In this document: positions 1 to 7,670 of the stretch, piece after piece
Position numbering within the stretch: the first letter of the stretch is position 1
How the letters are laid out: the number at the start of each line of letters is the position of its first letter
Assembly (NCBI RefSeq): GCF_030813715.1
Contig: NZ_JAUSUZ010000001.1
Coordinates: 8,228,501-8,292,500, forward strand
Length of the DNA: 64,000 nucleotides
Direction: 5' to 3'
Source: Catenuloplanes indicus
GTDB lineage: Bacteria; Actinomycetota; Actinomycetes; Mycobacteriales; Micromonosporaceae
Translations under genes and position numbers: made by a program
The notes under the pieces: generated by a model
Told to the model about the DNA's origin: nothing
Databases searched by the model: none
What the model saw: only the letters and a program-made list of their open reading frames with translations

Positions 1-176
1 CGAACGACCAGAACGCCACGGTCACGCTCGACGCCGGCCGCAGCACGCTCACGCTCCCGGCCACCGGCGCCGCCGTCACCGCCCCCACGACGCCGCAGAG
101 CATCACCACGACCACGCTCCCGGGCGCCGCCGAACGCCGCGCCACCGACAACACCCCGGTGGTTCCGCTCCGCTGA
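1..176 (+). CDS. C-terminal end of an unidentified protein (partial)
   Basis: Only the last 57 codons are inside the window. They are read in the frame beginning at base 3 and end at TGA 174-176. The visible part has a strand-like, alternating run (ATVTLDAGRSTLTLPATG) followed by a Thr/Pro/Ala-rich tail ending in TPVVPLR. This would suit the end of an extracytoplasmic beta-sandwich domain with a polar linker, but that is inference. Codon use matches the neighbouring genes. No family can be named from so short a piece. Confidence 0.6.
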   Translation, partial: NDQNATVTLDAGRSTLTLPATGAAVTAPTTPQSITTTTLPGAAERRATDNTPVVPLR

Positions 177-264
177 CCCGCGCTCCGCGTCCGGCAGCCG
201 TCGCCGCTACGGCTGCCGGACGCGGGCGCCGGGGAACCCGGTGCCACCGGACCGGGCGGGTCGG

Positions 265-330
265 CCTCTCGATCAGGCGGTGAGCACCTCTCGATCAGGC
301 GGTGAGCACCTCTCGATCAGGCGGTGAGCA
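265..330. repeat. 22-bp unit, three perfect tandem copies at a stop codon
   Basis: Three identical 22-bp copies lie at 265-286, 287-308 and 309-330. The third copy holds the last codons (Val-Leu-Thr-Ala) and TGA stop of the minus-strand HD-Pnk gene. The two other copies repeat that gene end, stop codon included, downstream of it. The array therefore looks like triplication of a gene's own 3' end and does not change the encoded protein. Confidence 0.95.
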
Positions 331-1444
331 CCGAGTGTGCCTCGGTGAGGTCCGGCGCCTCCCACTTGCCTGTCAGACGGTCGATGACCGCGGCGGGAAC
401 CGGTGCGGCCCGGCCGGCGTTCTGCCGGTGCACCACGTCGCGGGTGGCCTCCAGCGCGACGATCTCGATCCGCGCGTGGTAGGCGGCGCCGAGACCGATG
501 CACAGGTCGCGGTGCTGCCGGGAGACGTTGGTGGCGTTCCAGACGAAGTCACGCCGGGCGCGCAGGTGCACGCGCGCCTCCTCGTACGCGGCGGCCGCCA
601 CCGCGCGCTGGCCGCCGGACGGGGACACGCCGAGCCGGGCGCGGATCGCGTCCAGGCTGACCACCGGCCGGTCGCCGGCGTGCGCGGACACCCACGTGTC
701 CTTGCCGACGCCGGGGAGTCCGGACAGGACGGTCATGGTGCAGCGCGTGTCGTCGTAGGCGGCGTAGCGCGGGTCGCGGCCGGGGGTGCGGAAGTACATG
801 AACCGGGCGTGGTCGGACGCGAACGGCCACGGCGTGTCGAGGACGCCGAGGTCCGCGCAGTAATCCCGGAACAGCGCGATGTTCTCCAGCACGAGGTCCA
901 GGTCGGCGCAGATCCGGCCGGTGATGTCCGCGACGGCCAGCATGGCCAGGTCGCGGTTGCGGGTGACCAGGCCGGCCCGCAGCACGATCTGTTCCAGGTC
1001 CGGCCGTTCCAGCGCCCAGAACGGCACCTGATGGTGCCGGACCAGCGCGGCTACGTGTTCCCGCCAGTCCCGGGGTGCGCCCAGTTCCCACAGGATGCGG
1101 CGGGCGGCCAGGTCGCCGCGCCGCGAGTGGCCGTGCGCGGTGATCCGGCCGACGTCGTCGGAGGCGGTGCAGTCCGGCTTGGCCACGTCGTGCAGCAGCA
1201 CGGCCGCGAACAGCCGCACCCGTTCGTCCTCCGGCAGTGCCCGCCACTCCGGTTGTGCCGCCAGCGCGGTCGCGGCCATGAACGTGTGGGTGAGCACGTC
1301 GCCCTCGCCGTGGTGCACCGGGTCCTGCGGCACGCCCTCGAGGCGCCGGATCCAGTCGAACTCCGCGACGATCCGCGACCACGGCACGCTCCACGACGGA
1401 GCGGCCGGGCACAGCGCGGCGAACACCGTCCAGTCAGACCGCAT
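317..1444 (-). CDS. HD-Pnk: RNA/DNA end-healing enzyme (HD phosphoesterase + 5'-OH polynucleotide kinase)
   Basis: A 375-residue protein with two enzyme domains. Residues about 45-215 form an HD phosphohydrolase domain (His53 in LTHTF, His85-Asp86 in LLHDVAK, further His at 137-138). Residues about 236-375 form a P-loop kinase with Walker A GLPGVGKDTW at 242-251. This order matches the HD-Pnk family characterised from Runella slithyformis, in which the HD domain removes 2',3'-cyclic or 3' phosphates and the kinase phosphorylates 5'-OH ends. Together these give the ends an ATP-dependent ligase needs. Start ATG at 1442-1444 lies within the end of the RNA ligase gene (11-base overlap), so the two are probably translationally coupled. 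The substrate here is unknown. Confidence 0.88.
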   Translation of the reverse strand: MRSDWTVFAALCPAAPSWSVPWSRIVAEFDWIRRLEGVPQDPVHHGEGDVLTHTFMAATALAAQPEWRALPEDERVRLFAAVLLHDVAKPDCTASDDVGRITAHGHSRRGDLAARRILWELGAPRDWREHVAALVRHHQVPFWALERPDLEQIVLRAGLVTRNRDLAMLAVADITGRICADLDLVLENIALFRDYCADLGVLDTPWPFASDHARFMYFRTPGRDPRYAAYDDTRCTMTVLSGLPGVGKDTWVSAHAGDRPVVSLDAIRARLGVSPSGGQRAVAAAAYEEARVHLRARRDFVWNATNVSRQHRDLCIGLGAAYHARIEIVALEATRDVVHRQNAGRAAPVPAAVIDRLTGKWEAPDLTEAHSVLTA

Positions 1445-2213
1445 ACATCACCGCCGGGTCGGCGAGCCGGTTCGCCACGATCGGCCGGTCCGCCCAATGC
1501 GAGCCGGAGTCCAGCACGGCCTGGAGGAAGCCGGCCCGGACCCATTTGTAGCGAGCGACCACCCGGCCGTCCTGTTCGTCCTTGAGGTAGAGGCCTTCCA
1601 TGTCGTCGCCGGGGTCGGTCTCGGCCAGCGCGCGGCCGGGGTCGACACCGGCCTCCAGCGCGGCCGCGCGCAGCGATTCGCGCCAGTCCGGTGTCCGTAC
1701 CGTCGACGGTCCGGCGAGGGCGGTCAGCTCGGCCGGCGAGGAGAACGTGCCGGAGCGCAGCACGGGCACGCTGACCACCGGCGTCCCGGCCAGCATGGCG
1801 TGCCGGGCGCCGGTCGACAGGAATGCGCCGGTCGCCCGGTCCAGGATGTCGAACTCGCAGAACCAGTGCGGCAGCGCGTCGTAGAAGACGGTGTGCTTGG
1901 CGTAGAGCCACTCGCCGTACAGCACGAAACGGTCGGTCAGGACCGGCCGGAGCGCCGGCGCGACCGTGGCCGCCCAGGACTTCAGCGGGGCGAACTGGCG
2001 CTCGCGAGGGCCGCCGGTCAGGTAGTGGCCGCGCGACTGGAGCCGGAGCGTGCCGCCCGCGTCGAAGCTGATCGCCGCGTTCGCGCCGTCGAGCTTCTCC
2101 TCGACGACGAGATGCCGGCCGCGCAGTGCCGCGAACGGCGTCTGGGACAGATCCTCGTCGCCCGGCTGGAGGCGGGAGCCCGCCAGGTGCGGGGTGCGTG
2201 GATACTTGACCAT
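1434..2213 (-). CDS. ATP-dependent RNA ligase, Rnl2-like (PF09414 type)
   Basis: A 259-residue nucleotidyltransferase-fold ligase. The adenylation motif I is EEKLDGAN with Lys40 as the nucleotide-accepting residue. Motif III is LYGEWLY, motif IV is MEGLYLK and motif V is YKWVR, all in the expected order. The enzyme should join 3'-OH and 5'-phosphate RNA ends using ATP. Homologues begin near MVKYPRTPHL, so ATG 2211-2213 is preferred over an in-frame GTG at 2238-2240 that would add nine residues. Neither has a clear Shine-Dalgarno site. It is the first gene of a two-gene unit with HD-Pnk, which would heal the ends that this enzyme seals. There is no C-terminal domain beyond the ligase core, so it is compact. 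Confidence 0.9.
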   Translation of the reverse strand: MVKYPRTPHLAGSRLQPGDEDLSQTPFAALRGRHLVVEEKLDGANAAISFDAGGTLRLQSRGHYLTGGPRERQFAPLKSWAATVAPALRPVLTDRFVLYGEWLYAKHTVFYDALPHWFCEFDILDRATGAFLSTGARHAMLAGTPVVSVPVLRSGTFSSPAELTALAGPSTVRTPDWRESLRAAALEAGVDPGRALAETDPGDDMEGLYLKDEQDGRVVARYKWVRAGFLQAVLDSGSHWADRPIVANRLADPAVMYAV

Positions 2214-2362
2214 CACGGTCGTATTTGTACAGGTGGGCACGGCCGTGCGGCCACGGGATTACGGTCCGGCCGGGATTCCCAAAAGCATAGATCCATTCCA
2301 TTTCTGGTACGAAAGTCCGATACCTGACTGTCGGATCATCCAGGTGCCAGTAGAACTCAGGG

Positions 2363-3190
2363 GTGCCGATGTATGTCTGGGTGGCCCTGGCGCTCGCCCT
2401 CGCCTCGTGTGGCTTCATGGTCGTCGGGCTGGTGACGTTGCAGGCCCTGCGGCGCGAGCGTGCGCTGCTGGCGGCGGCCCGGGCGGTGGCCGCGACGACC
2501 GAGACCCCGGAGTACGCGGGCGCCGGCCTGCTCGCCGACGAGAACGTGGCCGCGGGCGCCATGCTCGGCACGATCCTCGAGGCGGACGTGACCGCGCTCA
2601 ACGCACGGCTCAGCGCGGCCCGGACCGGCGTGGTCGATCTCGGCGTCAAGGCCGAACTGGACCGGGTCGCGGACAAGCTGCGCGAGGCCACCACGGAGGC
2701 GCACCTGTGGCGCACCGTGCCGGAGGGCCGCGAGCACCTGCGCGCCGCGACCGGCGCGCTCGCCTCCGCGGGCCGGCACCTGGCCCGCGCGGCGGCGATC
2801 GGCACCGGACGATCCGCGCCGGCGGACGCGCCGCCGTGCCTGTGCGATCCCGCGCACGGGCCGGCCGCGGCCGAGGTGACCTGGGCACCGACCGGCGGTG
2901 TGCCGCGCCGCATCCCGGTGTGCGAGGCCGACTACACGCGCATCTCCGCGGGCCGCTCCGCGGCCGTGCGTTCGGTGATCGGGCCCGGCGGCCAGCAGCC
3001 CTACTACGATCTTCCCGGGTACGGTGACTGGCTGCTCGGCTACTTCACCGGCTACGACCCGTACCTGGTGGCCCGGCTGCTGGACGGCACCGCGCTCGGC
3101 CGGCAGCTGCCCGGCCGGATCGATGGCGGCGCGCTCCGCCGCTCCGCCGGTGGCTCCAGTGGCGAGTTCGGCACCGTCCACTTCGCCTGA
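2363..3190 (+). CDS. Membrane-anchored protein of unknown function
   Basis: A 275-residue protein with one N-terminal membrane segment (about residues 4-26, rich in Val, Leu and Ala), a basic stop (LRRER) and an Ala-rich helical region to about residue 150 that may form a coiled coil. A globular C-terminal part follows with the cysteine cluster CLCDPAHG and a further Cys in VCEADY, then the aromatic segment YYDLPGYGDWLLGYF. The cysteines could bind a metal, but this is inference. Start GTG 2363; ATG 2369 is an alternative two codons later. It diverges from the RNA ligase gene. I do not recognise the family. Confidence 0.75.
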   Translation: MPMYVWVALALALASCGFMVVGLVTLQALRRERALLAAARAVAATTETPEYAGAGLLADENVAAGAMLGTILEADVTALNARLSAARTGVVDLGVKAELDRVADKLREATTEAHLWRTVPEGREHLRAATGALASAGRHLARAAAIGTGRSAPADAPPCLCDPAHGPAAAEVTWAPTGGVPRRIPVCEADYTRISAGRSAAVRSVIGPGGQQPYYDLPGYGDWLLGYFTGYDPYLVARLLDGTALGRQLPGRIDGGALRRSAGGSSGEFGTVHFA

Positions 3191-3239
3191 CCGCGGCTGC
3201 ACGCCCTCCCTGGAAGGCTGACCTGCGGAAACGCCAGTT

Positions 3240-3259
3240 CGGCGAATTGCTGTTCGCCG
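3240..3259 (+). terminator. Short hairpin after the membrane-anchored protein gene
   Basis: A 7-bp inverted repeat (CGGCGAA / TTCGCCG) with a 6-base loop lies 50 bases past the stop at 3190. There is no T-run. It may be a weak terminator or part of the following promoter region. Confidence 0.3.
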
Positions 3260-3264
3260 TAGCG

Positions 3265-3288
3265 GGTCTCATCCTGATCAGGAAGACC
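3265..3288. promoter_or_regulatory. Probable operator upstream of the TetR regulator gene
   Basis: An imperfect 24-bp dyad is centred on the 10-bp palindrome CCTGATCAGG with outer arms GGTCT and AGACC. It sits 21-44 bases upstream of the TetR-family GTG start. Its size and position suit an autoregulatory TetR operator. Direct binding is inference. Confidence 0.55.
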
Positions 3289-3308
3289 GAGGCGAAGGAG
3301 CGGGGCCC

Positions 3309-4085
3309 GTGGGCGTGCGGCAGATCAAGGCGGCGGAGACCGAGGCGGCGTTGAAGACGGCGGCGCGGCAGCTCTTCGCGGAACAGGGATACCTGAACAC
3401 GAAGATCACCGACATCACGACCACGGCCGGGCGGGCCACCGGGTCGTTCTACGACCATTTCGCCAGCAAGGAGGAGCTGCTCCAGGCGCTGGTCGCGGAC
3501 ATGAACGCGCACGCGGACGCGACGATCGCGGAGGAGGCGCACCCGGAGGAGCACGACCTGACCGACCGCGCCCAACTGCGCGCGCACATCGGCACCGCCT
3601 GGATCGTGCTCCGCGACCACCTGCCGGTGGTGGTGGCGCTGATGCAGTCGGCGATGACGGACAACCTGGCGGCCGGCCGCGGCTGGCGGACGCTGCTGGA
3701 GGACACCGAGCTGCTCAAGCAGCACCTGGAGGCGCTGGCCGAGCGGGGCCATCCGCTGCCCGGTTCGCCGGAGATGGTGGCGGCCGCGATGGGCGCGATG
3801 CTGTCGATGTTCGGCTACGCGCTGCTCACCGCCGGCGAGTTCGCGCCCAGGGTCACCGAGGAGGAGATCGTGGACACGCTCACCGGCCTGCTGCTCTACG
3901 GCCTGACCGGTCCCCGCGGCGAGGGCGGCACGGAGGCCGGCGGCACGGGTGCGGACGGCACGGATGCGGATGGCACGGATGCGGATGGCACGGATGCGGA
4001 TGGCACGGATGCGGACGGTACCGGTTCCCGCGGTGCGGACAGCGCCGACATGATCGAGACGAAGGAACCGGTCGCGGTCGGCTAA
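3309..4085 (+). CDS. TetR-family transcriptional regulator with a repetitive acidic tail
   Basis: A 258-residue protein. Residues about 8-55 are a TetR DNA-binding domain ([14 protein letters not shown], then [20 protein letters not shown], the recognition helix). A mostly helical ligand-binding domain runs to about residue 205. The last 50 residues are a Gly-Thr-Asp-Ala tail encoded by five near-identical 15-bp repeats, which TetR proteins do not normally have. Start GTG 3309 follows the purine-rich GAAGGAG. A dyad just upstream (3265-3288) suggests autoregulation. The next gene, a GGDEF/EAL protein, begins 32 bases after the stop and may be in the same transcript, so it is a possible target. 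The ligand is unknown. Confidence 0.88.
   Translation: MGVRQIKAAETEAALKTAARQLFAEQGYLNTKITDITTTAGRATGSFYDHFASKEELLQALVADMNAHADATIAEEAHPEEHDLTDRAQLRAHIGTAWIVLRDHLPVVVALMQSAMTDNLAAGRGWRTLLEDTELLKQHLEALAERGHPLPGSPEMVAAAMGAMLSMFGYALLTAGEFAPRVTEEEIVDTLTGLLLYGLTGPRGEGGTEAGGTGADGTDADGTDADGTDADGTDADGTGSRGADSADMIETKEPVAVG
3942..4016 (+). repeat. 15-bp unit, five tandem copies in the TetR 3' end
   Basis: Five 15-bp units encode Gly-Thr-(Gly/Asp)-Ala-Asp. The middle three are identical and the outer ones differ at one or two bases. The period is a multiple of three, so changes in copy number would lengthen or shorten the tail without breaking the frame. Confidence 0.92.
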
Positions 4086-4117
4086 GTTCCGGACGATCGC
4101 GGCCGATCGGGAGGAAT

Positions 4118-6382
4118 GTGCTGCGCCGCGCGATCTGGCCGGTCCTGCTGCCCGTGCTGGCCTACCTGGGCGGCCTGGGCGGCATGCTCACGGTCGCCCT
4201 CACCGACGTACCGGCCGGGCCGGTCGTCACCGGCGCGTTCCTCGGCATGCAGACGCTCGGCATCGTGCTCGCCGCGTGGGCCGCGCTGGACCGGCACCTG
4301 GACCGCGCCCGGCGACGACCCTGGCTGTTGATCCTGCTGTCCTGGCTGCTCTGGCTGTCCGCCGGTGCTGGCGTGGCGGCCGCGGCCACCGGCGGGTCGC
4401 GCGCGGACGGTGTGCTGTGGTGGGCCACGGTGATCGGCACGCTCGTTCAGGGCCCGGCGCTGTTCGCCGCGGTGCTGCTGTTCCCGATGCGCCCGATGAC
4501 CGGCCGGGAGCGGCTGAAGTTCGCGCTGGACATGGCCACGGTGGCCGGCGGCGGATTCATGCTCACCTGGTACTTCATCATCGGCCCGGCGCTGAGCCGG
4601 CCGGTGCGCCTGGACGCCTGGACCTCGACCACGCTGATCTTCCCGCTGGAGGACCTGCTCGTCGTGTTCGGCGTCTGCGCGGTGCTGCTGCGCGGCGCGG
4701 TGCAGAGCCTTCGGCACCCGCTGGCCACGCTGCTCGGCGGGCTCGCCGTCTACCTGGCGTGCGACGTCTACATGTCGTACCTGACCGTGCGGACCGGCGT
4801 GCACCCGTACCAGAACGAGCATCAGCAGCTCGGGCTGGGTGCATGGATGCTGACCGGGATGTTCCTGATGGCGCTCGCGGCCGGCCAGCAGATCCGGGCC
4901 GGGCTCCTCGGCCGGGTCACCGGCCCGGCCCGGTGGCCGCGCGGCGTACCCGGGACCGCTCATCTGCCCTTCCTGGCGCTCGGCATGGGCTATGGCCTGC
5001 TGGTGGCCGCGCTGCGGCACGGCGACCTGTTCCCGTGGGCCGGGCTGGTGCTCGGCGTGATCGTGATGACCGGCGCGGTCGCGTTGCGGCAGTGGTCGTC
5101 GCTGCGCGAGAACCAGCGGCTGGCGACCACCGACAGCCTGACCGGGCTGGCCAACCGGATCCGGCTGCGCGACGCGCTGGACGAGGCGGTGGACTCCGGC
5201 GACGCGGCCGTGCTGCTGGTCGACCTGGACGGCTTCAAGCAGATCAACGACGGGTACGGCCACGAGACCGGCGACCAGGTGCTGGTCGAGCTGGCCGATG
5301 TGCTGCGGCGGTCGCTGCGCAAGGCCGATCTGGCGGCCCGCCTCGGCGGCGACGAGTTCGCGGTGGTCCTGGCCGGCATCACCGCACCGGACCAGGCCGT
5401 GATGGTCGCGGAGCGCATCCTGGCGGGCGCGCGCGACGTGCGGATCGGCGACGCGGTGCAGGGCATCCGGATGAGCGTGGGTATCGCGCTGACCGAGCCC
5501 GGCCTGGTGCCGACCGAGGTGCTGGCGCACGCGGACGCCGCGATGTACGCGGCGAAGCGCCGTCACTCGCACGGCTGGGAGCTGTACGCGCAGACCGCGG
5601 AGGATCTGGCCGAGGGCCTGCTCGCGGACGAGCTGACGAACGCGGTCCGCGGCGGCCGGATGGCCGTGGTCTACCAGCCGATCGTGAACCTGGCGGACGG
5701 CCGCATGATCGGCGCGGAGGCGCTGGTCCGCTGGCCCGGCCGGGACGTCTTCCCGGACGTGTTCGTGCCGCTGGCCGAGAAGACCGGGCTGATCGGCGAG
5801 CTGGGCATGTTCGTGCTCCGCGAGGCGCTCACGCACGCGGCGGCGTGGCGGGCCGCGATGCCGGAGTTCTACGTGACCGTGAACCTCAGCGCGCACCAGC
5901 TGCGCGAGCCGGAGCTGGCCGCTCGCGTGGTCGCGGAGCTGGACCGGGCCGGGCTGCCGGCGCGTCACCTGGTGCTGGAGCTGACCGAGAGCGCGCTGGT
6001 CACCGATCGCACCGACATCTCGGTGCTGGAGCTGCTGCGGGCGCACGGGATCCGGATCGCGATCGACGACTTCGGCACCGGTTACTCGTCGTTGCGCTAC
6101 CTGACCCGGCTGCCGGTCGACGTGCTGAAACTGGACCGCAGCTTCGTCGGCGAGCTGAACGGCGAGCCGGAGGGCTCCGCGGTGACCGAGGCGGTGATCC
6201 GGCTGAGCCAGATCCTCCGGCTGAGCCTGGTGGCGGAGGGGGTGGAGACCGAGGCACAGGTACGCGAGCTGCTGCTGCTCGGCTGCGTCACCGGCCAGGG
6301 CTACTACTTCTCCCGGCCGCTGGACGCGCCCGGGATGGACCGGCTGATCGGAGAGGTCTCCGGCCAGCCGGTCCACACGTGA
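4118..6382 (+). CDS. Membrane-bound GGDEF-EAL protein (c-di-GMP synthesis and/or breakdown)
   Basis: A 754-residue protein. The first about 320 residues hold roughly eight hydrophobic segments forming a membrane sensor region. A GGDEF domain follows with the intact active-site motif at about residue 410 (ARLGGDEFAVV) and an inhibitory I-site RKAD five residues before it. A C-terminal EAL domain has the motif at about residue 534 (AEALVRW) and later conserved pieces (DDFGTGYSSL, LKLDRSF). Both catalytic signatures are intact, so it may make and degrade c-di-GMP, or one domain may control the other. Start GTG 4118 is preceded by GGGAGGAAT. It lies 32 bases after the TetR gene and ends one base before the convergent FKBP gene. 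Confidence 0.92.
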   Translation: MLRRAIWPVLLPVLAYLGGLGGMLTVALTDVPAGPVVTGAFLGMQTLGIVLAAWAALDRHLDRARRRPWLLILLSWLLWLSAGAGVAAAATGGSRADGVLWWATVIGTLVQGPALFAAVLLFPMRPMTGRERLKFALDMATVAGGGFMLTWYFIIGPALSRPVRLDAWTSTTLIFPLEDLLVVFGVCAVLLRGAVQSLRHPLATLLGGLAVYLACDVYMSYLTVRTGVHPYQNEHQQLGLGAWMLTGMFLMALAAGQQIRAGLLGRVTGPARWPRGVPGTAHLPFLALGMGYGLLVAALRHGDLFPWAGLVLGVIVMTGAVALRQWSSLRENQRLATTDSLTGLANRIRLRDALDEAVDSGDAAVLLVDLDGFKQINDGYGHETGDQVLVELADVLRRSLRKADLAARLGGDEFAVVLAGITAPDQAVMVAERILAGARDVRIGDAVQGIRMSVGIALTEPGLVPTEVLAHADAAMYAAKRRHSHGWELYAQTAEDLAEGLLADELTNAVRGGRMAVVYQPIVNLADGRMIGAEALVRWPGRDVFPDVFVPLAEKTGLIGELGMFVLREALTHAAAWRAAMPEFYVTVNLSAHQLREPELAARVVAELDRAGLPARHLVLELTESALVTDRTDISVLELLRAHGIRIAIDDFGTGYSSLRYLTRLPVDVLKLDRSFVGELNGEPEGSAVTEAVIRLSQILRLSLVAEGVETEAQVRELLLLGCVTGQGYYFSRPLDAPGMDRLIGEVSGQPVHT

Positions 6383-6383
6383 C

Positions 6384-6758
6384 CTACTTGACGTCGACCA
6401 GGTCCACGACGAAGATCAGCGTCTCATTCGGGCCGATCAGGCCGCCACCCGCGCCGTGCGCGCCGTAGCCCAGGTGCGGCGGGATGACCAGCCGGCGCCG
6501 GCCGCCGACCTTCATGCCCACGACACCGCGGTCCCAGCCGCCGATGACCTGGCCGCCGCCGACCGGGAACGAGAACGTGTCGCCCCGGTCCCACGACGCG
6601 TCGAACTGCCGGCCGTTGGAGTGCGAGACGCCGACGTAGTGCACGATGGCGTGCCGGCCGGGCGTGACCTCTTCGCCGTCGCCGACGGTGATGTCCTCGA
6701 CGATCAGGTCCGCCGGCGGCGGACCGTCGTGCGGGGCGACCTGCGGCTTGCTGCTCAT
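6384..6758 (-). CDS. FKBP-type peptidyl-prolyl cis-trans isomerase
   Basis: A 124-residue single-domain FKBP. The core is clear: VHYVGV, QFDASWDRG, FPVGGGQVIGGWDRGVVGMK, GGRRRLVIPPHLGYG and a final LIFVVDLVDV strand. It lacks a signal peptide or lipobox, so it is probably cytoplasmic and catalyses proline isomerisation during folding. Length matches the short actinobacterial FKBPs of about 110-130 residues. Start ATG 6756-6758 has GGAG eight bases upstream. It faces the GGDEF-EAL gene tail to tail. Confidence 0.93.
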   Translation of the reverse strand: MSSKPQVAPHDGPPPADLIVEDITVGDGEEVTPGRHAIVHYVGVSHSNGRQFDASWDRGDTFSFPVGGGQVIGGWDRGVVGMKVGGRRRLVIPPHLGYGAHGAGGGLIGPNETLIFVVDLVDVK

Positions 6759-6799
6759 GGAACGGCTCCGTTCACGTTACGAATGCTTACCGGCCCAAC

Positions 6800-7660
6800 C
6801 TAGCCGGACCGCGCGGGGGACAGCACCTCGGCATGCAGGGCGGACATCAACTCCGGGATCTCGTCACCCGGACGGTAGGCGAACCGGATACGCACGGTGT
6901 CGCCCGTGCGCACCTCGACGGCCTCCGGGAGCGGCACGACCAGGTAGTTCATCAGCCACTCCACCGGCGCGGGCTCCTCGGTGAGCAGATTTTTCGTGAT
7001 CATCCGCACCGCGTTGAGGAGGCCGTCCTCTTCCGCCACGAAGCGGACATCGGCGGCGCATGCCGACGGCAGCGACCCGGCGCCGTAGAAAAAACTCTGA
7101 AAGATCGTCGGCGGGGCCAGCGCGACCGTCCGCGGCTGCTTCGCCGACGGATCCTGGAACAGCGGCGCCGCCACTGTGTACCCATAGAAAGTGAAATCCT
7201 GGGACACGGGCTGGACGGCCTGGATCGTCGCGCACGGCAGGAACACCGGCGGCGGGCCCGAGTAGGACGACAGGAACGCGCCGATCACCTCGACCTGCCG
7301 CTCCCGCAACAGCCCCACGTGCAGCATCTCGCAGATCACCACGTCCACCGCCGCGGGCGGCACGAACGTGCGCGCGTCCGCGTGCAGCACCGTCACGTCG
7401 TCCCCGTGCGCGGCCAGCGCCCGTGACGCGGCCTGCCACACGCTCAGCTCCCGCTCCACCGCGATCACCGACGCCGCGCCGGCCTCGACCGCGAAGTGGG
7501 CCAGCACCCCGGTCCCGGCGCCCAGCTCCAGCACGCGCATGCCGGGCCCGACCACCCGCGCGATCGCGGTCCGGAACGCGCCCATCCGCCGGTCGTCCAG
7601 CAGCATCTGCGCGTGGTACTGCAACGGGATCACATCGGCCGGACTCCCCTTGTGGTGCAT
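6800..7660 (-). CDS. PRMT-like class I SAM-dependent methyltransferase
   Basis: A 286-residue protein with the SAM-binding motif VLELGAGTGVLAHFA followed by an acidic AVERE. The double-glutamate-loop-like ICEMLHVGLLRE and the preceding HAQMLLDDRRM resemble protein arginine methyltransferases and related enzymes. A C-terminal beta-rich half (about residues 140-286) fits the PRMT substrate barrel. The substrate is not known; bacterial members often have unassigned roles. ATG 7658-7660 is chosen because homology begins there. It lies ten bases past the stop of the App1-like gene, so the two form a probable operon. A longer reading from 7714 would overlap that gene and adds unlikely Cys-rich sequence. 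Confidence 0.78.
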   Translation of the reverse strand: MHHKGSPADVIPLQYHAQMLLDDRRMGAFRTAIARVVGPGMRVLELGAGTGVLAHFAVEAGAASVIAVERELSVWQAASRALAAHGDDVTVLHADARTFVPPAAVDVVICEMLHVGLLRERQVEVIGAFLSSYSGPPPVFLPCATIQAVQPVSQDFTFYGYTVAAPLFQDPSAKQPRTVALAPPTIFQSFFYGAGSLPSACAADVRFVAEEDGLLNAVRMITKNLLTEEPAPVEWLMNYLVVPLPEAVEVRTGDTVRIRFAYRPGDEIPELMSALHAEVLSPARSG

Positions 7661-7670
7661 ACCGGAGAAG

